Position numbers and translations under genes: made by a program. 64,000 nt of DNA from Lytechinus pictus (Eukaryota; Echinodermata; Echinoidea; Temnopleuroida; Toxopneustidae), in contig NW_026974140.1 of the NCBI RefSeq assembly GCF_037042905.1, positions 13,465,001 through 13,529,000 of the forward strand, given 5' to 3'. A model generated the notes under the pieces. The model had not been told where the DNA came from. It ran no database searches and worked only from the letters and a program-made list of their open reading frames with translations. Positions 30,701 through 39,700 of this stretch are shown piece by piece (position 1 is the first letter of the stretch; each line of letters starts with the position of its first letter).

Positions 30701-33700
30701 TCCTAGTTCATCTAACCATTTTGACCAATTGCCTCTTGGAAAATTTAACATTTTGCCTACTTTTCAGTTAAGCTTTACCCATTCTGTCCACTTGGGCTAA
30801 CACCACTTACACTTAGTCTATATGGTTAGATGAATTTTTATGAAGAAAATGTTCATTTGACAAAGTGCAAAATGACTTATACGAAGTGGAAATCAGACCA
30901 TCTAGGCATTAGACGAATGACTGTTAGAACTTAGACTGAGTATTAGGTCAATTGATGATTTGACCAAAAAGTTATTATACCAAGTTGATAAAAGACCAAG
31001 TGGGCTTAATCATAAGGGTGTCTGACAATCTGATAATTAGACCATCTGCTAGCAGACAAAGTGGACATAAACCAAATCACTTACCTTCTATATTTCCTCT
31101 GCCCCTCAGCAACTCCGCTCCTGTCAACATCCTGTGTCCTCTGGCCTACAGACGGTTGCCTTCTTGTAGAGTGGTGACCTAACTCTTCTTTGATCATAGC
31201 ATCTCTCAGCTTCTTGCCTCTATCAAGCAAGGCTGATATGAGATCTGGATTCAATCTGTCTGGGACAGTGTTGCCTATTTGATGAGTGGGTAGTGATCTA
31301 GCGTTGTTTGTGATTGGTAAGGTTGATAGTGGCTTCCTAGATAGGTCTGAGGAAGAAAAAATAGTAATCTTGGTGGATGTTTCATGTAGCTGTTGTGAAA
31401 AGTAAGCATGACTTTCCAAACAGTTGAATTTACTGGATTGTTGCTTTCCTAATTATTTTTTTGATGATGTAAACTAAGGCTGCTAGAAACAAAAACTTCA
31501 GAATCCGAATAAGAATTCATGACACTGATAACAATCTGACTGCAAGAAAAGAAAAAACAAAACGTAAGAGGTACATGTACACAGCTTATGCGTATGAAGT
31601 ACATAGTATGACAGAAAAAATATGGAGGAAAATACATAACTTACTTTTACATAGCACAAGTCTTTATTATCCCCCCCAAAAAAAAAAAAAAAAAAAAAAC
31701 CTTGAAATCATCTACATGTATTCTTTCAACCTACTTGAAATTACCGGAGGCATTTTATAAGGATATTTGTGAGTTACAAATAATTTTACATACAACTAGA
31801 ATATATTCCTTGTAGATAAATCAGATTCACTTAACTTAAGTTAAATAATGATTTTTGTAGATTAAAATTTATTTCATCAAAAAGCATTTGAAGGCAAAGG
31901 TTACTATTTGTGAAAATTTGATGAGGGGCAATAGGGAGTTCAAGCCAGGATAATACAGGATATATCATTAGGCACAAGAACATCCCTGTACGGTAATTTA
32001 CCTTGTTTGGCATCCAATTGCATCATGTGACTACTCTGAGATAATGGTTTTGATAAATGACCAATGCCAGTGCTGTAATCAGACTCAAGATCCCTTGATG
32101 CTGCATCAGAGTGAACCTGATAAAGAAATCAGAGTTATCAGGAAAAATTAAATTGCACCAAGGACAATGGTAGATGACAAGTACAACAGGTATTTGCAAG
32201 ATTAAGTTTTTGATGGGCAGGTATTGATATTTTATGCTCAACATCTGGAGATAATATCAATGGATCAATCAGTATCAATAATTTTTCTATAGTAGGTGGA
32301 CCAAATTACAAAAGGATTACTTTCATACCAACTAAAATAGTCAAAGAGAAACAACCAACCTTAGAATTGCCTGATGTGAATGGTCCTTCTGTGGAGCTTG
32401 AACCAGGGAATATCTTCTTCTTCATACCTGATCTAGAGGAGGCATGGGATGAGGTGGAACGATGAGACGTCTTAGATCGGACACTGTCCTGATCGGTAGG
32501 CCTAGAGGGCGCCATCATACTAGCATCGGTTGTTGGGAGCGAACTGGAACTATCATAAGATGCTATCATAGGGGATGAAGAATTGATAAATGAATAAAAT
32601 TAGTTTTATTAATTACTGCAGGGAATAATCTTGCTTCTGAAATGTGATTAGCAATTAGTTTCACAGGAGACAAACTTTTTAAATAAGTTCTGTACAATCC
32701 TAAATCCAGAACATAAAATACATTTTGTGTAGCAGTCTTTAAAAAAAATGTGGAGCAAAACGCAGAACCATACCAGGAATATTATTTTTTGTATTTTGTA
32801 TAAAGACAATTTTATGTCTTTCAGTCTTCAGTGTGGTTCCACTTATTTAAAAGTATTATTAAATGTCAGATAGATTGGAATTTTTTTTACCACTTTCTAT
32901 GTTTATTTATCACATGATTTATTGCTGGCTCCCCATCAGCCAAATATCATCCAATTTCTATTGAAATCAAACTATTTTCTGCAATTTTTCAAGGTTTCCC
33001 AAAATCTTAAAAACAAACAGGTAGTAAGACATTATTAATAACACAATCCTGAATAAGAATTCCCATTCTTACAATACATACAATACACAGATATCTATAA
33101 ATTTTGAGAATGTTTTGTTGTTAACCACACAAATACTTATACTATACAAAAAATGCATGCAGCCGAGTGCGTTACTGGAAATGCAGAGCAGGCGAGGTTT
33201 CTTTAGATAGGAGTCGCACTGTGCACGAGCCGCTTGCGGCGAGTGCCCAGTGTGCACCATCTGAAGAAACCGAGTTTTCTCTGCATTTACTTTTACGCAT
33301 GACAGAGCAAGTGCATTGTTTGATTTATAAAATAGCAACACAGAAACAAATTTTTAAAAAGTTACAGTACAGTTTTGTTGGACTTCTACCCCACTGGTCT
33401 GCTTGAGCGTGCAATGTCAATTTTTGTTGCGCACCTTTTGCACTGCCGTGCATGCATAAAAAAAGTTGGATGTCATGTGACGCGTATTGGCCAATCGCGA
33501 TGCTTGAAATAATACACCTATTTTATAATACACCATATATCTTTTCATGCAAGACTTACTAGTTAAGTAGAGCAGTTTTCAAACTGGAGGGCTACTTTAG
33601 GTAATTAAACAAATATTAGTAATGTTATTATTACTTCCAATTGTACTCACTTATAAGAGGTTCAAACATCATAGCAATCTGTACCTCTGCGATTTTCTGG

Positions 33701-36700
33701 GAATCTTTCACTGAAAATACTGGATATGTCCTAAAAGGTGAGGATAATTCATTCATATATTCAGTCAGGTGCTGACTTTCATAGTATTATTCACATTGTC
33801 TTTTACTACTTTGGTCTTGAAGTGTGTGGCAGGGTGTTAATGAGACAGTGGGTGATTTCAAGTTCAGTGTTGACCTTTTGGTGTTGATGTTAGGTCAATT
33901 TTTACAGGATTATAACACCAAACATAAAATGAAGATCGTCCCAAAAAGTCACTCACTAGTTGTTGAGATGTCAATATTGTGATCTGAATCAGTTTTAGAA
34001 ACTCTGAGTAAGTTTCGGAGCTAGGGGAAGCAATCAAAATTTCAATACCAACACCAAGGCCAACATCGGACTTGAAATCACCCAATGAGATAAAAAGCGT
34101 CATAATTAAGAACAAGCTGAAGCAGCATGATGCTTTATCCTTTAATAGAATCATTGTGAAAATATTATTCTTCATATCATGATGTAAATCAATGTTAAGA
34201 GTATTTGTCTTGTTTTGGCTTGTTTCTCCATTAAAAAATCAAAGTAATCACAAAAAATCTATATTCCTTGCTGCTAAAAAATGCTTACTACTGTAAATGG
34301 CTATCGCTGTACATGAAAACAAACAATGATAATCACGATATTGCTGAAGATATTGGAATATCTGTTACACCAGAAAAGTGGCTACTAGTTCATCATGGCT
34401 TGGGATTGCTTCTGATACATACCCACTGATTGGTTTTTGTGGTGACATGACACTGATCTCATTGACCTGAGCTCTACCTGCAACAACCATAGAAGAACCT
34501 CGAAGGACATCTACACTAACACTACCCATATGTACATTACATGTCAGTTAAGGATTACAAATAGGGTGGTGTTTTAAGGCCACCGCACACCTTACGATTG
34601 GTCTACAACCTGAATTTGGAATAAAACATAGAATTTTGTGCTAATATTGAGACATGGAATATCTTATAACGTAATGTTATAAATCTCTGTACAAATACCT
34701 ATGTTCAAATATGTGACTATGCTATCATCCTTATTAGAATAAAAGTAAATTTAATATCTAGTCATAATGACATCACAGCAATCGTACCATTGGGTATGAT
34801 TTTAAACTAATTTGGCCTTTACTCCAAAATAAAGGCTTGCAATCATTCAACACTGTTCTATTAGTATTCTTTCAGTTAATGTGAACCTCAAAGAAGAAGA
34901 TACTCATAATTCATATTTTTAGAAAATGAGCGAAATGTGATTTGATACAAAATCAAAATGTGGACCAGTAGTAAGGTGTGCGGTTGCCTTTACAAAGATC
35001 AAAATGTGACTATAGTTGTAATGAAATTGCCAGTTGTGAGTGGCATGTAATGCATCAGTGCATTGGTCACACCCAACTTACTCCCTTTTTCATTCGCCCT
35101 GTTAATAACAATTTTAACGTTCCTGTTGGACCGGTTAAGTTGGCAATTCCTGGAAAGTCACTGTCAGACTTGCATTAATTCAAGCAGCGCTCCTATTGTT
35201 CAAGGGGGAGGGGTAATATATTGTATCACACCCCCCAACTTGAATAGTGTTAAAAAGGGTAATGTCAAGTATCTACACACCCATATAATCAATCGCTATA
35301 AATGCTACATGTAAATACTGATATACTGATAAAAGTTATTAGAATTATGGTGAGATATTGAATATTTCTTAAATGTTAAGGATATCACTGAGATAAGCTG
35401 TAAATTGCTTTGGTCCACATCTTATTGGAAATCGAGCAACAGTCTGACTCTCAGCTTTCCCTTGGTTCTTGCCATCTACAGGCCTGAAAAGAAGAGACAC
35501 AGAAATAAATTAATAGTAATAAAATAAAAAGATCATGATGGACTCCTGCAATAAAATGTGTACTTGAAAATTGTACATGAAAATGATATACCAAATAGTT
35601 GTTAGCAATATTTTTTAGAACTTGCATACCATGAGCCAGGGTTGGGCTAAATTGCTTTCTTCAATTACAATTACATAATTGAAGAAATGTTAAATTACAA
35701 TTACATTTCAATTAAATTACATCTTTTTTTATTAGAATGACCAATTACTTTTGTCAATTACAATTTCAATTACTATCTAGGAAAGTAAAAAATTAAACCA
35801 AGTTTGATTCTGTACATAGTACCACCTATTTCAACATAATTTTAAGTTACAGGGAAACTGACAAGATGAAGATTTAATAAAGAACACTGATTCTGCCTGA
35901 TACTCTCTTTGATGCTGAAGCAGCTGACATGAAGTAGGTCATGCAATTAAATCATAAATTAAGTTTATTGTAAAGTAATTGAATGTAATTAAAGATAATT
36001 GACAGTAATTGAAGTCAATTAAATTTTTTTCAATTACAATTTTTTTCCCTTTCAAAACCTCACTTACACTGTACAATTACTCAAAAAAATTAATTTATTA
36101 TGTAATTGATCATTTACCTTGTAATTGAGCCCAACCCTGCAGAATGAGCAGCTATGAAAATGTATATGCTCAGGCTAGTGCTGCAAGTCACGCGGCATGT
36201 TCGGGTTCTGTTCGGTTCGGCAGGGTTCGGCAAATTTTTTCCGAACTTTGGTTCGGTTCGGGGTTCGGCAATAAATGCGCAATTAAATTATCAACATATA
36301 AAACTAAGGAATTGCCAACCCACGAACAATTAACATGTTAAATTCTGTTGTATATTTATTATAAATTTTGTTTCTAAAAAGAATGGTTATAAAAATTGCT
36401 GCATAACTTTCTTTTATTTATTTCAATCTTGAAACCAAAAATAAGAGTCATTTCTACTTTCATTTTTAAATTGAATAAAACAAAAACAAAGAAAATAATA
36501 TTGATAACGAGAGAATGAGGACAGAAACAGAATTACAAAGAACAGAATATTTTTTGTTCATTGATTATTCCATGTAGATATGATCATGATCGATTACAAT
36601 GCCATTGCAAACGCAGCTTCTCCGATTGGAAAGTGTTGATCGGGAATGACGGAACAGTTGACAAACAACCTTCACTCAACTGTTATTATACTGGTAAAAT

Positions 36701-39700
36701 TCACATTCCAAAGAAAATGAAATCTTTTAGAAAGTCCCTATTTTCTGAAAAGTGGTTAAATCTGGTCAATCAATTACTTTAAAAAGATAAAATATCAGTC
36801 CATTCTTGGTCCCGAAAGATCGACACTCGAGTGACTTCAAACATATTTCCAACACGAAAATGAGTACATGGGACTGTACTGTGTATTTTAGTGTTATGAA
36901 ATCAATCGGCGTTGATCGTCAGAACCAAGACGGAATTGAAATTTATCATTTCATTTTCAGTAAATGACCAGATTAAACCACTTTTTAGAAAATATTGACA
37001 ATGGAAAACATTTCAAATTCGGAATATGAATTTTACCAGCATAATAGCAACTGAGAGCAGGTTGTTTGGACTTCCTGTTTCAACTTTCCTTATCAACCAT
37101 TTCCGGTACACGATCAGGGAACATGCGTTGACTTGCTTTGAATTTTTATCTTTTCTGTTTTTTCTATCCTCATTCCTTCATCTCTTATTTATTTATCTTT
37201 AATATTAATATGTATATTTCAGAAGGTGAAATATACATACTTTACCATTACTTTGCCAGTCACAAGGAATGAATTTATGTCATTTTTTTTTCTATTATTA
37301 AATAGAAAAAAAATTACATGTACGCCCGATCACAATCATGATCAATTACAGTTATACGTAATTCAACTACACTTTTTAACCAAGTTTAACTTAAAATGTC
37401 CCCACATTTTATGAGAAAAAAAAAAATTCATGGTAATAAAAAAAATTGAGACTGATAAAAATTCAATCAAAGACGAGACCGAAGCCGTCATACTTTGTCA
37501 TTTACGAGGAATTAATTTATGTCTTGTCCTTTTTCTTAATTAAATAGAAAACAATTAGGTCCGATTACGATCACGATCGATTACGGCAATACGTAATTCA
37601 ACCACACTTTTATACAGAGTTTAGCTTCAAATGTCCCCTCATTTAATGGAGAAAAAATATATTCATGTTAATAAAATATTCTTAAGTTGATAACAATTCA
37701 ATCAAAGACAAGATGTGAGCTTAAATAGTGGATTTAAAAAATATTTTGTGTGGAATTTTTATTGTGCACAATCACTAACCAATATTTTTTTTCATTTTAT
37801 ATTCAAATATATGTAGTCCCCGCTTTTATTCATATTCCGTAGTAAATAATTGTGCCGAATTTTTTTTTACCGGACCACCGAACCAGGCCTTTGTGTTCGG
37901 TTCAGTTCGGTTCGGAAGTGCCAAGTTCGGCGAACTTCCGTTCGGTTCGGCAGTTCGGCTACAGCACTAGCTCAGGCCTCAATTCCTCAAAAAATGAAAA
38001 AATAATTGGGGGCTACTAAATAACACTAGTTTGTAAATAGTTATTGGAAACTGGGCAAAAAGGTGAATTCAATAGTGCCAAGTGATAAAAGAAAAAAAGA
38101 AAAAAGAAACAAATTAAAGTGTCCCAATAGAAAGAGTCAAGAAATTCAATTACCACATTTATTTTTTTATCCTCATTTGTTGATACTTCCCTAATTAGGA
38201 AAAGTTGGATTGTGGCATACAATATTACTTATAAATGCCTATTATCCCATGAACTGTTAAAGATGTAACTAAGCAAGCATACCTGAAAGTTGTTCCACTG
38301 GCTGTTTCTCCCCACCATCTCAACCTGACATGGGTAGATTCAGGAAGCTTGGGCGTGGTCCATGTTACCTTGGTGATGGCTACCCTAAGGAAACATCGGA
38401 GCGGACCTTCCACTGCAGGAGGGAGACTGGTTGATGATTTCACATCTTCCTTAGGACCTACAAAAATGTCAATATTTAAAAAAAAATTTAATGACCACCT
38501 CCCTTGCACTCCTACATGTAGTATATCATGAGCTAAAAAATTAACAGTGCATCGACCTCACAGGTTGATGCACTGGTATATTAAAGAAACACTGATGGAA
38601 ATTACGAAATTGATTATCAAAATAAGAGGGGTGGTGCCTAAACCTAGATCTCAATGCACAGAGAGGCTTCTGAGAACACAGCAGAGTCAAGGCAGTTTTA
38701 TGTACTATCGGTGGGTGTCTGCACATACGTGATATGGCAGTGTACTAAATGTACTGTATGTTTCCGTTGATGAACTGAAAATGATAACACGAACATGACT
38801 GGCTGGCGTGTTCGTATGCTCAGCTGTATTACATGACGGCGAGCGATCAAAGAAGAACCTGATCCTGAATGTTTGTCATAAAAATTCAGTATTTCCCCGT
38901 GTATATTTCGGAAAGGTGGTAAGCTGATTATTTTCACTATATTTTTGTCTTTATGATTGCGCCCCTTTTCGCCCATCAAGGAGGAATTACAGAGTAATCC
39001 AGGAGAGTGGGGCAGTTCCCTGGTTATGGAGTGACATTCAGAAACAAATTTTTTGCATTCAAACAAAGATATCACCCATATTTGAATAGTTATTTGCAAA
39101 GAAATGGTACCTGACAGTAGTTGTTGAAACCCACTTTTCAAAATAATAACATTTGTTATTTTGATCCAATGAATTAATGAGATATGAATATTCATAAACA
39201 TGGTTAGGGAGTGACGCAAAATGGACATGCATATTTGAGGAGAAAACATATTGCTCAAACTCTGTGAATTTTGAATTGCTATCATAATTTTGATATATTG
39301 ATTGGATTCTATGTTGTTCTAGCTTTAATATGCTGCATTACGTTAAAAATTGTGTGTATTATTTCAATAATTACGACTTAAAACGTAAACCCATACCCGG
39401 TTACGGAGTGACATCAGAAATATCCACTCACGGGCAACGTAAAAGGAACTTATATTTTTAAAATTTTTGTTTAATATGATGTAAAATGATGACCTTCACA
39501 TTATCCAAAAGAAAATTTTACAAAACAAGCAATAGTTTTCTGTTAAATTGAAATTAAGTGAAAAACAATATATGTAGTCCCATGTATAGAATTTCTTGTA
39601 TGGTTTACATTCTCCTATAAGGAGATGTGTAAGAAAAAAATTGTGGCTAAATAAGTTCCCCTTTTGTATTTATGAAATTCCATATGAGTTTTGATAGAAA

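Noticed and set aside
38698..39285. 195-codon open frame on the minus strand in C2CD3 intron 1
   Set aside because: No recognisable domain, no supporting splice structure, AT-driven composition and repeated GGTTANGGAGTGAC motifs suggest decayed repeat.
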